The notes: generated by a model not told the origin, from the letters alone. A stretch of 64,000 nucleotides of DNA from Cycas panzhihuaensis (GCA_023213395.1 CM041465.1:233065741-233129740), one strand, 5' to 3'. Shown: positions 31,384 to 46,170, counted from the first letter of the stretch. A program made the numbers and translations.

Positions 31384-34300
31384 ATGACATTTGTTCGCCT
31401 CCTGGAGATTCTTCCCCTTGTTTTTGGACACATGAGCTCTTTGCAGTTCAAACAGTTATTCTGTGCAGTATCCGGGGACTCCAACCTTGCCATGTCCCTG
31501 ATAGGCGATTCCAAATGGTTTTATGATTTAATTGATTGGGGTCGATCTAAGATTGTAGTCATACAGAGGCGTTGGAAGCAAGCTATGGTTGGTATTCTGA
31601 AGCTTTTCAAGGATCTGACCTATGGTTCTTCTCTGAAGGTTATTAATGCCATGGAATCGATTCTTGCATCTGGTAAGATTTTAGTTGATTTTATACTTGG
31701 TTAAGTTTTCTGGTAAAACTCCTTTTTCAAACCGCAACTAATAAAAATTTTGTTTTACAGACAGTCTTGCACTAGATGGATTACAAGAACAGGCATATCT
31801 TCTTTCAATTTCAATGTCAGGGGAAAGTGGTTCTATGTTTCAGAGACAGATAGAGAAGAAGAAACTGGTGCATAATGAGCTTTTGGTCTCCAGAGGAGGA
31901 ATTCTGGTGGATAAACTTAATAGCATGGCTTATGTAGCTTCGCAAGAACAGGATGATGTCGTAGAAGTATACAAGGACACAAATGAAAAGGAGATAATTG
32001 TTCTTTCTGATGATGACATTGAAAAGAAGACAGACAGTTCTTGTGCTATGTCAAAATCATGTGCACATCAGGAAACATTGGCTGTTGCTGTTCAAAAGTT
32101 AATATCAGGGAATGAAAGATCTCACGAGTTCCCTTCAAATGAACAGGTTTATGGAAACAGCAGGAAATCTTCTGCTTCAGTGACAAGTTCTAGCGTGAGC
32201 AGTAACATAGATGGATTTGTTTCTCCTATGATCTCTGGAAGTAAGTCAGTTATCAATGGACCTCAAATTGTATCAGAATCTTGTAATAATAGAGGTACTG
32301 TTCTACCGCCCAATATTGCAAGTGTCATGGAGCCTACAGTACCAGAGTATATTTCACTTGCTATACCTTCTATTACTGCTGAAAAAATGGCTTCTAGTGT
32401 GCAAACTCAGGAGCAAGGACTAACAAGGCGGATTAGTGAGAGTGATCATTTAGGTGGAGTTGGTGACTCTTTATCTGCCAGAAATGATACCGAATCTGAA
32501 GTGTTGAGGGACAGCAGTCAGGATATTGAGAACCATGCTATAAACTCTGATGCACAGAAAGCAGCAACTGTTTCTAAATCTAGTGAGAATTTAGTCCAGA
32601 AGGATTTGGTAAGTGATGGGAAGGATCCTTTGGAAATTGCGCTGGATGCTGCAAGAAATGTGCAATCAATATCAGCAAAGTCCACTCTTCCAAAGCGTCA
32701 ATTGATTCACCTTCAGGTTCCAGTGGAGCATCAGAAGAGCAATTTTGAAAGATTGCATGGTGGCACGACAAAGTATAAACCACCCAGACTAGATGACTGG
32801 TATAAATTAATACTAGAGCTGGACTATTTCTCGGAAGTTGGAATTAGTTTCTGTGAAAGCAACCCTGAGAATTTGCAGGCAGGTCATTTGGCAGAAGTCC
32901 CAACGTCTTTCCACTCACCTGATCATTATATGGAAATATTCCGGCCCTTGGTTTTGGAAGAGTTCAAAGCACAACTGCGACATTCATTTGAAGAGGTGTC
33001 TTCACCAGAAGAAATGTGCTGTGGCATTCTGCACTTGCTATCGGTAGAGAAAGTTGATGATTTTCAACTTGCGCGCTTCATGTCAGAGGCAGGAGAGGAT
33101 GCTGCATCCCGGGGTTGGTGTGAAAATGATTTGGTCTTACTTTCACGGCAGCCTTTCCAGCTTGTATCACAGAATGTCCATATGGTTGGAAAGGTAGTGC
33201 AGAAGGTTTTTTTGGGGTTTTATTGAAACTGCATTGTGGTTTTAATTTGCATCTTGTGTGTGTGTAGTTATGCATGGCTTTCTGTTTGATTCTACTTCTG
33301 TTGGATTCCAGGTAGAACGAAGGGAGAGAGATACTAAAAGCAGATCAACAATTCTGGTTTTAAGATTATATCTTCATTCTGGCAATCTCCGGCTGGCTAA
33401 AGCTAGAAGGCTACTCATTGAGCGGAGTAAATGGTGTATAACGCGTCTTATGAGCATTACACCCCAGCTTCGAGAATTCCAGGCACTCTCAGCTGTAAAA
33501 GATGTTCCTTTGTTGCCTATCATCCTGAATCCATTCAAAGCAGCAATAGAATTTCCTCATGCTAATATTCAAGACCGAGGAATAGATCTGAAAATGCTTC
33601 CGGAGCCATTTCAGAAGCAGCTAAAGCTAGATTTCAATGAGAGTCAACTTAAAGCAATTAGTTCTGTTCTCAAAAGAAGTGACTCGAGAAGAAATTATGA
33701 ACTATCCCTTATTCAGGGGCCTCCAGGTTAAGTCTGATATGTTTTTAGATGCTTTCATTGTTTGAATGCTTTGTTAACTGTAAAAGATGATCATGCTTTG
33801 CTTATTTTGAATGTTGCATTTACTAAAGTTGCTCCATAGGGCAAATGTGGGGTTAATGTGCAGGCACTGGTAAAACAAGAACTATTGTAGCCATTGTGAG
33901 TGTATTGCTTGCTGCGTGTAGAATCTCAAATAATTGCCATGTTGGCATGGGACGGGACAGTCTGTCTTCTTCAAAAAAGGCTGCTACTCCATGCCTCCCT
34001 CCTAAGAAACAAGCAGTGTCTCAGTCTGTCGCAGTAGCAAGGTCCTGGCAGGATGCAGCTCTTGCTAGACAGCTGATTAAGGACGGTGCTAATTCTGTCT
34101 CTAAACAGTCTGGAGTAGAAGAGCCAAAGAGAGGAAGGGTCCTTGTTTGTGCTCAGTCTAATGCAGCAGTTGATGAACTGGTTTCAAGGATATGCAAGAA
34201 TGGTCTCTATAATATGAATGGTCAAACGTATAAACCTTACATAGTCAGAGTTGGAAATGTGAAAACAGTGCATCCGGATTCAATGCCTGTATTTATTGAT

Positions 34301-37300
34301 ACATTGGTTGAACAGCGTTTAGGTGAACAAAGACAGAATGAAGCTAATTCTAGTGATGATAGGGCTCATAATCTTACCGCATCACTGAGAATTAGACTTG
34401 AGAAGTTGGTGGAAAAGATCCGTTTGTATGAGGCTAACCGTTCTCATCGTCAAGATGAACGATCAAAGAACAAAAGTTCTATGGAAGATGATGGAAGTTG
34501 TCAAGATGTCGATGGAATACTAAAGTCAGAGGCAGCTTTAACTGCAAAATTGAATAATTTGTACAAACAGAAGAGGGGGATTTGTACAGAACTTGCAGTT
34601 GCTGAGGCTGAAGAGAAGAAAGCCTTTGAGGATAACAAGGCTATAAAACATGATTTACGAAGGACTATTATAAGGGAAGCAGAGGTAGTTGTGACTACAT
34701 TGAGTGGTTGTGGAGGTGATATATACTCTGCTTGCATTGAATCTGTTTCTCGCAACAGAAATGGCAAAGCTATTGGTGATTCTCTATTTGATGCAGTTGT
34801 TATTGATGAAGCTGCTCAGGTAATGTGCACTTCTTTACATATGATCTATTCATGGTCAAGTTTCTGTTTTTATGAGTGGCACATTTTTGAGTTGAAAACA
34901 CAAAATATTTTACAAAAATTCGTGGCTGGCCAACAAGAAGTGCTGTTAAAATCTTTGTTTCAATGCATCTAATTCCGTTTTTACTTTTGTGTCTAGGCTT
35001 TAGAACCGGCAACTCTTATTCCTTTGCAGCTTCTGAAATCAACTAGTGCCAGATGTGTTATGGTAAAATCTGTTTCCATTAGTTACAGAAAACCCCTTCT
35101 CCATTGTCATAGTTTAGCATTTAAGTGAATGCTTCCAAAGTTCTTGAATACTAAATATCCAGTATTTGAAATTTTGTTAAAGGTCGGTGATCCAAAGCAG
35201 CTTCCTGCAACAGTATTGTCTCAGCTTGCTAGCAAGTTTTCATATGAATGCAGCATGTTTGAACGTCTGCAACGGGCAGATTACCCTGTGACAATGTTGA
35301 GTACACAGGTAACTATGATATATGATGAGCTGCCTCCCAAATTTTTTAATGATAGGGCTAAAATTCCTGCTTGTGGCCATCCTTTATAGCGTTGCAGGCT
35401 TCCTTTTATAGGTATATTATTGTGTGAAATGTTTCAGACTAGAGCTTGGCATCATATTTTACCTAAGTCGCATGGGTTTATCTATCTATCATCCACCACT
35501 CCTACATCCATGTTTTGGTGCTTATGCTTCTAAAGGATCATGTTGTTTCTGTAAAATGCTCATATTCTTTTACTAATGGAATATGAGGAATAGGCAGCCA
35601 CTTTTATAGGATTGTCCTGAAAACAGTATCTTTATAGCTATGCATAATGTATTCTTGCAATTGGGCCGTAGCACGATCTGATGCACAAAGCAAGAAGCAA
35701 GTCATGGGAATATGGGGCATCACTATATGTAATGACATGTAATGTTTACGCACACACACACACACACACACACATACATGCACGTGTGTTAAATAATTGC
35801 CATGATGACACTCCCATAATGATGGTGTTCATGGTTGAATTTGATATAATAATTTGCATATAATAGATGGTTCCATTGTTTTCTATTTTATGCATTAGAA
35901 ATATACTCAAAGTATAAACAGTTAGCATGGAAGGCTACATAGGTACTCTCTTAGTTAAGGTTAGTCTAGGTGGTTAAATTTAAAAGGTTAGTAAAGAGGG
36001 GTATGTAGGTACTATCTAGTCGAGGTTATATATGGATGGATGCTTTTGATGATGTCATGAAGTAGGATTTTTTTTTGGATATATAGTATAGATACTTTGC
36101 AAGGTTGTTGGGTTCATGGATTTGTGGGTTTAGAGAATCCGGTTTCTCCTGAAATTAGGGTATGGGGATTTGGCAAATATTTTATTTTACTTTTTAAATT
36201 AAAAAATATTAAACAACAAACACATACCTGATGTGACATTAAACAATTGTGGAAGCAACAAAATAATAAAAATTTTGTAATTTACTTTTAATCTACAATT
36301 TAGTCATGCTTTCTACAAGGGGGACTGGAGAGGTTTTATCACAAAAATAAAGAATATTACCAAAAGAACTAGAGATACTCTTATCACTGCTCTTATTTTG
36401 AAGCTTTACCAGAAAGAGACAACCTATTACAAAAGTATGAACCATATATAAAAAGAAATATACAGCAACATATTTTCTGTAATTGTTTGACAAATTTAAA
36501 TTCCATTATTCTATGTCTCAACACAAGTAAATTGTTTTGCCCCCATGGAAGAACCATGTTTATGCTAACCAATGAAAATAAATTGCAATGTCTTCTAAAA
36601 TTGTGCGAGTAATGTCAAGAACCATTTGTCCTGCTGTGATGTGAATTGGTAAATTTTCCCAGAATTTTTTTAAAACAAAACTATCCAGAAATTTATAAAA
36701 TGCAAGGATCTGCAAAATAAATTATGAAGCTTACCCAATGAAATTTGAACTGTAATAGCATGTCCTGTATGCAATAATGGTGAACAATCATTAAGCATCT
36801 TTTTAGAAAGACAAAATAAAACGATTTCAAATATTTCAGCAAAGAGAGAGAGAGAGAGAGACGGATTGTGATACAGTTTGTGTATGATTTTCTCTGTCAA
36901 TTTGTGCCCTGCTTGGCTGCTATTCACCCACTGGAACTCCATTTTTTTTGAGATTTTAGGTTTTCTTTTTCTTTTTTTGACTGTTTATTGGTGGGTTTAA
37001 CTGGTCCAACCTGGTTCTATTGCAGGGTTTGGCCAGGTTCGTCTGAGCCAAACCTTGTATGCCATTTAGATGAGCTCGGTCACAAACCCAGGAAATGGGT
37101 TTAGGATTGAACTGGATTTGGAAACCTGGTAATCCTGATATATTCACAACAATGTGCTTATTTTAAAATGCTACAATTCACTTTGAGCATTAACTTTTTT
37201 GTGTTGCTGATTTTTGCAGTATCGTATGCATCCTGAGATATGCCAATTCCCATCTGCCCATTTCTATGACAACCAGCTAAAGGATGGAGGTCTAGCCGAA

Positions 37301-39924
37301 GGCAGCAGGTCTGCACCATTTCATGATAGCTTGCACCTTAGACCATACGTATTTTTTGATGTTGTAGATGGACAGGAGGAAAGTGGAAGATCCATAAGAT
37401 CACAATCCCTTTGCAATGAATCTGAAGTTGATGTTGCTTTGGAGATTTTGAGATTCCTCAAACTAAGGTAATGTATTTGTATCCTTTGCAAGTGAGTAGG
37501 TAGATCTGGCCTTTAACTGCAGTCAGAAGATGATTTTCGTTTGTGTCGAGCCAGGTATCCATTAGAATTTCTGCCTGGAAGAATTGGAATAATTACACCT
37601 TACAAGCAACAACTTGCAGAGTTAAGACTACGGTTTACAAGGGAGTTTGGACCAAGCATTGTAGGGGATATGGAATTTAATACTGTTGATGGCTTTCAAG
37701 GGCGCGAGGTGGATATGCTAATATTTTCAACTGTGCGGGCATCGTCAGATGTAGAAACACCTGCTTCAAAATCTGGCAGCATTGGGTTTGTCTCAGATGT
37801 TCGACGAATGAATGTTGCTTTGACACGAGCTAAATATTCTTTATGGATTGTTGGTAGTGCAAGGACATTGCAGCGGAGTCCTCATTGGGCTGCCTTGCTT
37901 AAGAATGTGAAAGAAAGAAATTTACTTTTTTCAGTGAAGCGGCCATATAAATCAATGTTTTGCAATGTAGTATCAGACACTTCTACAAAGAATTGCCCTG
38001 CTAATGATTCTAGTGTAAAACAGACTTCAGCAAAGCGTTTTAAAGGAAACAAGATTTCAGGGAGTCAACATGATAGGAAGCGCGTTAAAAGGGATACCGG
38101 CAAATGTTGTTCACATGGATTGGAAAATGAACAGGACCAAATGGGTCAGATTGATGAATATTCTCAGTTAGCTCCAAATCCGAGGAACATGAAAAAAAAT
38201 GCTCAGCAGATTCTTTCTGTTAGTCGGGAAAATGACACGTTGCATGCAGAAGCAATGGTGGGAAATGGTGGGGGACCTGACGGTAAAAACTGTAATGCTG
38301 CAAAGAATGATGCTAGAAGGCCAGGTGAGAAGGGAGCAAATGCAAGGATGTCAGGAGAAAAAGCACAAGTACCTCCAAGTCATTCAGCAAAGAGGAAAGC
38401 AAAGGACAGGAGCAAGCTGACAGTTAACAAGGATGTGCATCACATCAAATCTGCAGCAAATAAAATTGGAATGCTTGACAAAAATGCTAGATCAAACACA
38501 GATAATAATTGCTTGCCTGAAATAAATAATGAAGTACGTGAGCCTCAGAAAGCTGAACCTCAGACAGTGGAGATTTCCAAAAGAGTGGTGCAGCTTACAG
38601 AAGAAGGAAAGCATTTAACGGTTAAGCATAAACATTGTGCAAAAGATGGTAGAACAGAACTAAAAGAATGCCACTCAAATAGCAGGCATCTTGAAGCCCG
38701 AGAAAAGAATAAAATAGTCACCCCAAAAAGGGATTCATTGCACCAGCATAGTGAGGATACTCGGAATCAAAAGGAATCTAAAGTTTCCACCTCTGTGGAA
38801 TTAAATTGTCCAAATGGTGCAAAGAATAGTGTGGGCCAACATATTGCTGGAAATGCTCAGGGTGATTTGATTTCAGCACGTAAACGGCAGCGGGATGCAG
38901 TTGATGCTGTTCTGCCTTCTGGGGCCCTCATCTCTTGCAAGAAGCCCGAATTTTCTTGGAGATCATCACAAGCAAAGCCCGCCTCAGCTTCCAATGTGTT
39001 AAGAAATGTGGGGGAAAGGTTACCAGTCTCTAGACAAGGTAAGAATTATGACCATATTTAATTCTTCTTTGTCCTGAAATATTTCATGCAATGGGATAAT
39101 TGAAAGCCTCATATGGAATAAATTTTGATGAAAGGGTTTTGAATAGGATGCAATTCATGAATTGGAGCAACGTTTATGTCTCTGCTTCTTTAAGCATAAA
39201 ATTCCTTGATATGATCAGGCCATAGTCTGCAAGGACTATCAGATGTCTGTCATCACAATCTTTTCACAACTTGGAACATAAAAAGTTCAGTTTAGCATTT
39301 TATTTTGTTGCCATTGTGATACTGTTGGGCTACATAACAGATAATCTGCCTGATTCTATAGCTTTTCTATATAAAATAGCATTGCTATATGATAAGCATT
39401 TATTGTTTCATTGTTTCTTATTCCTCAAGTTCTGGCCACATTGGAGTTGGAAGAAATTTGACAGTGTTCATTAAATGGCTTACATTTGGCCGTGATGGTT
39501 TTTCTATGCATCAACAAGGTTGTTATTAGTCATATTCCTTACAGCCTTTATTGGCAGTTTCTTCCGTCTCAATGGAAGAGAAATCAGCATCACAAATGAC
39601 ACATGAACCTGTTATCCCTCATCGTCAAAAGGAGCAAGTGGAAGTATCATCCCAGCAGAATACATCTAGTAGCAAGGAACATTTGTTTGTAGAATGGAAA
39701 CGTTTTGAGAAGAAACTGGCTGAATCTAAAAACATCGTACGATCAGCCACAGGATCATCAACAGAATCCTCTGATCTACCGCCAAACCAAAGAATGGTAA
39801 AGTTAATTTTCCTTGAACAAAACATTGTGTGATAGAATATAGTGATTTCTGAGTTCAGCTAATATTAGCAACACATTTTCTTTTAGATACATACTGAAAT
39901 GAATTACAGGCTTCCAATAACTAG
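31384..39924 (+). CDS. SEN1-type superfamily 1 RNA/DNA helicase, 5' part missing
   Basis: At1g16800-like SEN1 helicase, a nuclear family linked to RNA processing, transcription termination and R-loop removal. Exons, all GT-AG and in phase: 31384-31672, 31761-33193, 33312-33726, 33864-34819, 34997-35062, 35183-35308, 37220-37467, 37555-39038; then less certain 39545-39796 and 39910-39924 (stop TAG). The first exon (FVRLLEILPLVFGHM) is the end of the SEN1 N-terminal helical domain. The core is intact: Walker A GPPGTGKT split by the 33727-33863 intron, QSNAAVDEL (motif Ia), VVIDEAAQ (motif II), VGDPKQLPATV (motif III), LSTQYRMHPEI (motif IV), NTVDGFQGREVD (motif V), RRMNVALTRAK (motif VI). A basic, low-complexity C-terminal tail of about 330 residues follows. 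About 1,760 residues are visible; several hundred at the N-terminus are not found upstream. Confidence 0.9.
35751..35774. repeat. CA dinucleotide microsatellite in helicase intron
   Basis: Twelve uninterrupted CA units. Confidence 0.95.
36843..36861. repeat. GA dinucleotide microsatellite in helicase intron
   Basis: About nine AG units in the same intron as the CA array. Confidence 0.9.
39039..39544 (+). other. Helicase 3' intron region with unresolved exon phase
   Basis: The exon ending at 39038 (SRQ then G, donor GTAAGA) leaves phase 1, while the open frame of 39545-39796 needs phase 0. A small exon with length 2 modulo 3 would join them; 39220-39245 after TGATATGATCAG would fit but has a weak donor. 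Alternatively 39545 is read in the other frame and stops after about 20 codons. The sequence alone cannot settle this. Confidence 0.5.
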
Positions 39925-42900
39925 GCTGCACCATCACAGGAGTTTCAACATCATAAATCTGCTGATACAACAGTTGATGACATTTTATCTGGTTTAGTCC
40001 ATGTCAGTTGGGCCCAGGTGCAAGGTTGTCAGAGTTTGGCAGCATTTTCTCAGGCACCAGCCAAGCCTAAATAATGTATAATTTTATCTTGTTATCGTTG
40101 TAATTTCAACTTGTATTATCTGTACTCTGTACAGCTCTGTTCCTGCTTTTGAAGAGGACCATGGGGTTTGGGCATGGAACCGTCATCCCAAGGAACATGT
40201 ATCATTAGTCTTCGGAAAAATATTCTATTTTTTGGTCCTTACTGGGCTCGGCACAATAATAAGGCCAGCAAAATCTGCAGGCATTGTTTGCAGTTTTTTA
40301 ATGCTGGGATTTTTGTTTATTCATTATTTCATTTTCACAATTGAATGTTCACTGATTCTCAACTGCCCTCTGAAATGTTACTTTTAGTGTGATGAAGAGA
40401 GAACCTCAATTGCATTATAAGATGACTAAACTGCTGTGAGCATAATGTTTCAGTCCTTTCAGAACCGAATGAAGATTAAAGACCCAATTACTCTATTTAA
40501 TCTATGGAGGGCTCATTAGAAGCATTAAAAAATAAATTGTAAGGCATGGACATGTCTGATGATGTGTGCATTATTTTTGGATTGTAAAATTAGGGGCATA
40601 TATGACTCTTTGCCTGATTTGACGAATCAATTGGCTCTCAACAGAAACAAGTGCAGTATTTGCTGACAGCTTTATCAGTCTTACCAGCCTTTTTCCATTG
40701 TGGATATCTTAAGTAATTTGAAAACACAAATCGTGTTATGCGCAACATCAAATTTGAACAATGCTTCCATGTAACTCTTGTTCCAGTAGAGAGGGACAGG
40801 TAGAATTTGTAATACAGTTAAACCATCATCAATTTGACTATTTCAATTATACTGGGATTATGAGATGTGCTAGCAATTTTAGAGGCATAAACTTCATTTT
40901 ATGAATTTAAAGCTGAGTTGCTGGAAATGGGAAAATGCTGAAATAAAAGTGAAAATGTAAATTTTTTATATAAAAAATATATTAAATCATTCTTTTAATA
41001 ATCAAAATACATATAGGATAAAATATGGAACATATAATTTCAATAATTAAATTTATTATATTTTTCAAGTTTTACATGTTATTTTAATACTAAGCAGTCA
41101 AGATTAGAAGTCGGTGAGAGTCCTTCCATAAATGATCCATCCATGGAAATTTTTTATTAGAAATAAAGCTGAAAGCACGTTATGTAGTATTGGAAAATTT
41201 GAGTAGAGGATTTTAGAAAACATGTTTGGGAGATTTTCCAAGTTTCTGATGCATTTGCATTTTATGAAATGTAGAACCATTAAGTAGAGTGGAGCTTCTA
41301 GTAACATAGATGAAATGATCATTGTTTGTTAAATTCAAAAATGGATGAACACATGGAATTCCCTGCTTCTCTCTAAACACACACACGCAAAAGGGAAAAA
41401 AAAGACACTACATTTAGAATTGTGTTATAGAACTTAAATGGTAGTTGAAACATCCATATTGTATCTCAAATATTTATGACAGTAACTAGAATATGTTTCA
41501 TTTTATTAGCGATTTTTATGGGCAAGTTTGAATGTCAAATTGGCTAAAAATGAAACATATTCTAGCATGAAAATTTAAAGACATGGGTATAATTACATCA
41601 AATTAGGCCCCAAAATTATTCTCCAAAATTTCATGAAAATGATCATTTTAAAACTTGACTCATCTTCAAATTGAATGTTTTGCTATCAAACAATAGCAAA
41701 ATTGGTCAAGTGACTAGTCATTGCGTAAGTAGATGAGTCAATTCTCTATGCATTTTTTTGAAATTGAATTTCAACTCCAAGTGACAAAGATATCACCATT
41801 TTAGTGATAGTATGAAATTTGTGTTTAAGGGGTTGGATATTTGGCTTTTTAGCCTATTTTGTGTTTCAATTGTTAGTCACATTGGCTGTCCATATGATTG
41901 TGAATTAATCTGTAAGGGATTGGCAGATTTTTAAAAATATCAAATTTAATTTAATTTTTGAAAAAAATTGTGAAAATATAATAGAAACTTTATAAAACAT
42001 TTCCACTATTTTGTTTTGTCAATTTTTGTGTGCAAGGTTGCTCAAGAGTTTATGGTTTGGTTTGTGTCATGTTTTTTTGCATTTGTAATGTTATCTGTGG
42101 TATTATTTGAGGATGTGTGTGGTGTTTTAGAGCACAAGGCAACCATATCTATGTAAGTTAATGTAGTAATTGTTGAAATCGTGCAATTTGTTTGGTATCT
42201 CAAATGGTATGGTAAGCTTGTTTGTGGCACATTTTGCCATCATGAAAAATCAATATAGTGCCTTGTTGGGCTAACCATAGCCAATATCTTGTATATCATA
42301 AAAATTTAAGTACCACAAATACAAAGAGGGATGCCCTTCTATCTTGAAGTTTTTACTTTACTATGGTGATCTTTACCTTTGGAAGAATGGACTCTTTATG
42401 CCTTTGAATTATGAATGTAGATCACATTCTCTTATCCTCCATTGACATGATCTCCTTTGTGAAAGTCTGCATATTTTCTTCTTCCAATTGCATTGCATGA
42501 CACACAATACACAAGCCAATCTTTGTTTAAATGCCCACATGATTTGCTTCCTTAAAATGGCATGATTCTTTGTCATGGTGATCGCCTCGCTTTCTTATTT
42601 CATTCACAGAAGATGTCAAGAAGGTTTGATCATGGATTTCTCTATTGATGCAAAGAAATGATTAAAGTAGTAGTAATTACATTAGTTACTTTGTATATTT
42701 GTGGGTTACATGCTAGCAATGCAATTTAGAAAATGAATTGTAGACATTAAAGCTAATACTTGGGGAGTTGAGAATGTTATCATTTCAACTCATTGCCATA
42801 ATGACTTTGGTCTTCTTCCTACAAATGACTAGGTATTTAGAGGTGATTGTTAATGGCAGTGGTGAAAAAGCAAGTAATGCCTCATTGGAGGAGGTGATCA

Positions 42901-45900
42901 TAGCAATAAGATGTAGTGGGGGAAAATTAAAGAGGTGAAGGAAAACAATTGTTTTTATATTTTTCAAGGGAAAGGGTGAAAAGGAATATATAAGCATAAA
43001 AAAGCAACTAAAAAAATCTTAGCATTAACATTGTGTTGCAACAAGGTTGCAATTCTTATAGTCCATAAATCTTCAAGCATCCACCCTCCACCCCGTCACA
43101 AACCTTTTTTTTTGCATATATGTACTTTTTTAACAATTTAAAAAAGAAAAGGATTGTTGCACAACATATTTCCCATAGTAGCCAATCACCATGGTTGGTC
43201 GTGGTCATGAATCAATAGATCTTGCATGGTAGGATTTATATGTCTGTTATTTATGGATTCAACTTTCAAACTTGCATAACCTAGCTTTTATACACAACAT
43301 ACATAAAAAAGAGTCCAAAATAGAAGGAAAATTTATCATATGATAAAAATGTATGCATTAAATATGTGACTTCAGTTTCATATGGAGTAATGCTTCGGTT
43401 ATATTAGTCACAATTTGCAAGTTGATTCTCCAAAAAAGTTGGTTCTAAGAATTTAAGAAAAGTAAGAAAAAAAACTTAGCTTCTACAAATTCTAAGATTA
43501 AACCATGGAATTTTAATAATCTCCAAGACTGCACCTTTGGGATTGATACTACTGGTTGAATATGAGTTTGTGTTATAATGCGAAATGGTAATATGCTTCG
43601 ATACTTAATTGTTGGTATTGAGTCATAGCTCTAATATTTATGTACAATGTAGAAGCAAAAGAATGGGCAATAGATGCAACAAGAAATGAATATGTGGTGA
43701 ATGGATGAATGAAACAATAAGATGCTAGTTTGAATTAGTGTTTGTATGTTCAATTCACATATGTATTCAAGTGGTATCAAGTTGTGTGCTTTGGATAGTG
43801 TTTCAATGAAATATCTAATTAAAAAGGTTCATTCAATATACACTTACTAGTTTAAAAACTATAGTTGAAATAGATAATTCCCTCATATTTTAGATAAGGA
43901 TGGTTGAAAACATCAAATGGTATTTGATAATATTGAATAATGTTTTATGTTGTTTAGTTGTATAAATGAAAGTTCAATGATATTTACACACGCAACTTTA
44001 TAATACAGGTTTGAAGTTAGGAAATATGTTTGATAGTTATAATTGATGTTCCTAGTAACATTAAATCGTAATTGTACTTTGACAATAAACAAACTTTGCT
44101 AAGCAATATTTTATAATGTTTTATTATCACTTATCAACATTATTTATCATTATAATTGATTATGCCACTAGGGAATGTGTTGTGATGTTATATTGTTGTT
44201 TACATCTCAATACTATATCACTCTTATTGTATAGAGATCTTTCCCACCTAATCCATTTCTAATGCATGTTGCATTCAACCATTCTTCAATGGTGTTATTT
44301 GTGTGTATGTTGTCATGTGTCACATTGTAATATGGTCAAACTTTAAGTTCTTGTAATTTCTATTATTTAATCTTCATGTCTATTTGTTTTCACTAGTTGA
44401 CTTGTTTGCCATTTGTTGTTCATCAATTTCATGTTTTGTGGATATTGTTTTATTGCATATGTTAGAAGTCTAGGGTTCGCCATCATGCATTGTTAATTTT
44501 GATCCATGTACATATGCTTGGTCATCTTTTGAATCCATTCAAATTAGTTGTGGTAGTCATTTAGAGGGGGAAGATTTTCTCTTCATGGGTAACAATGCTA
44601 CTCATCCATCAGTAATATAATGTGAAAAGAGTGTAACTTGTGTGCTTTATTGTAATTTATTGTAATTTTACCTTGAGTTCGTAAAGGGTATAAAATTGAC
44701 TCAACAATAGTCATTATTTAAATTAATTAGTTAAGCTAGTAAAAAGTATATTCCTATTTAGCTAGCTTGAATCTTTATCGGGCTATGAGGTTACTTGCAC
44801 AGAAAAAGAAACTTATCAAGATGCTACAATTTGAGGGGTATCACTAATCTAGATATCATTTGGTTTACTCAGGTTATGAACAAGTGCTCTTTGATTTGAA
44901 GTTAACAACATTTTCAATAGGCCAATAGTTATAAATTAATTTTCTTCCAGATGTATTTGCTTCCTTTCATTTGAGGGAATTATGATTAATTTGTTTTTGG
45001 TGATTCACCATAATTAGTTCACCATTAGAGTAAGTTCAATGTTTGTCTTCCATTAATTGAAATTGTTGTCATTAAACATCATATGGGACAACTTCTCCAT
45101 GGTGAATTTAGACTACAAAATAGATATTTTGTTTCCTATGGCCTCACTCAAATGATCAAGAACATCCTTTTGTCAATGTTATCCAATATTAAAATCTATT
45201 TCTTCTCAAATCAAACTATCCTTCTTTAATAATTTTATGCCCAAATGTTAATTTGGCACCCTTAACACCTTCAAACATAACCCACATGTATCAATTTTGA
45301 CCTTGTATGCTTTGCATTGCTTCAAAAAACACTTTTATGACTTTTGCACTCAGGCAACTTGAAATGGCTTCAGGTGGCTAAGTTGAATTAGTTACGTTGG
45401 TTGGTTGTCAAAGTAGTTTTATGTTTTCAAGTTGTTAAATTACTCTCATCTTAAATAGAGGTGAGTATTACCACTAATACTTGGTTAATTCTTTGGAGAT
45501 GATAGAAGAGTACTATGCTTCCAGATTCCACCTCTTCTTCATTCCCTTTTAATTCTCTAGTTGGGTGCTTGTTTGTGTGCAAGCAAATGCTAATCACCAT
45601 AGGGGGTCTCATTTCTTGCTTTTGCACATTTCTTTAGGCTCTTAAAAAAGGAAACATTCTCCAAGGATTACAACACTACTTTTTTTATTCATAGATTGGA
45701 ATTCCCCCTCTAAAGGGTCACATCAATTATGTGAAATGTTTGCAAAGAATTCCAACATTAGAGAGGAATGGTTCTAGAACAATTTTGGAATGGTTATAGT
45801 AGAAAAATAGTTTCAAAATGACTGGAATGACTTGTGTAGTTTGGAATAGTTGCAAGGAATGGTTATGTCAAAGATTGAACAACTTCTAGAATGGTCAGCA

Positions 45901-46000
45901 TAGTAACTCTTTCGAGGCATTCCTTTCTCTATTTTATACCTCCATTTATGTAGTCATTTTTTATACTATAATTGTTGCATACTATCCATTTATTCCTAGT
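39925..46000. other. AT-rich intergenic DNA, no genes recognised
   Basis: Contains the helicase 3' UTR at its left end and then low-complexity AT-rich sequence. Only very short open frames occur and none shows a TE or host-gene motif. The last few hundred bases must include the LTR that ends at 46039, but its start cannot be located. Confidence 0.6.
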
Positions 46001-46170
46001 TGTATGGATTCATCTCTATTCCTCTCCCATTGTGATACATCGATTGGTATTAGAGCCTGAGATTAGGCCTATCCAAAAGCCTCTCAATTTTCTTCTCTTA
46101 TTTTCTACATAAAATCATGGAGTGGGATAAGCAAGCCCACATTAAGGAAGAGATAGAAGAGGGCACTTGA
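46001..46170 (+). mobile_element. LTR end, primer site and gag start of a truncated plus-strand element
   Basis: An LTR ends CA at 46039. The primer site TGGTATTAGAGCC follows at 46045-46057 and is a tRNA-Met site with one transition. An ATG at 46117 opens MEWDKQAHIKEEIEEGT before a TGA. The element is cut off by the large minus-strand element that begins near 46193. The bases after the primer site resemble those at 2404-2415. Confidence 0.45.

Larger units (their letters stand above)
35309..37219 (+). other. 1.9-kb intron splitting helicase motif IV
   Basis: Intron between LSTQ (donor GTAACT at 35309) and YRMHPEI (acceptor TTTTTGCAG ending 37219). It is by far the longest clear intron of the gene and holds CA and GA microsatellites. 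No TE domain is recognisable inside. Confidence 0.85.

Noticed and set aside
39545-39832. A separate small gene MAVSSVSMEEKSASQ...
   Set aside because: No ATG of its own at the start of the frame; it begins right after a splice acceptor, has a good donor at 39797 and lies at the 3' end of the helicase, so it is better read as its terminal exon.
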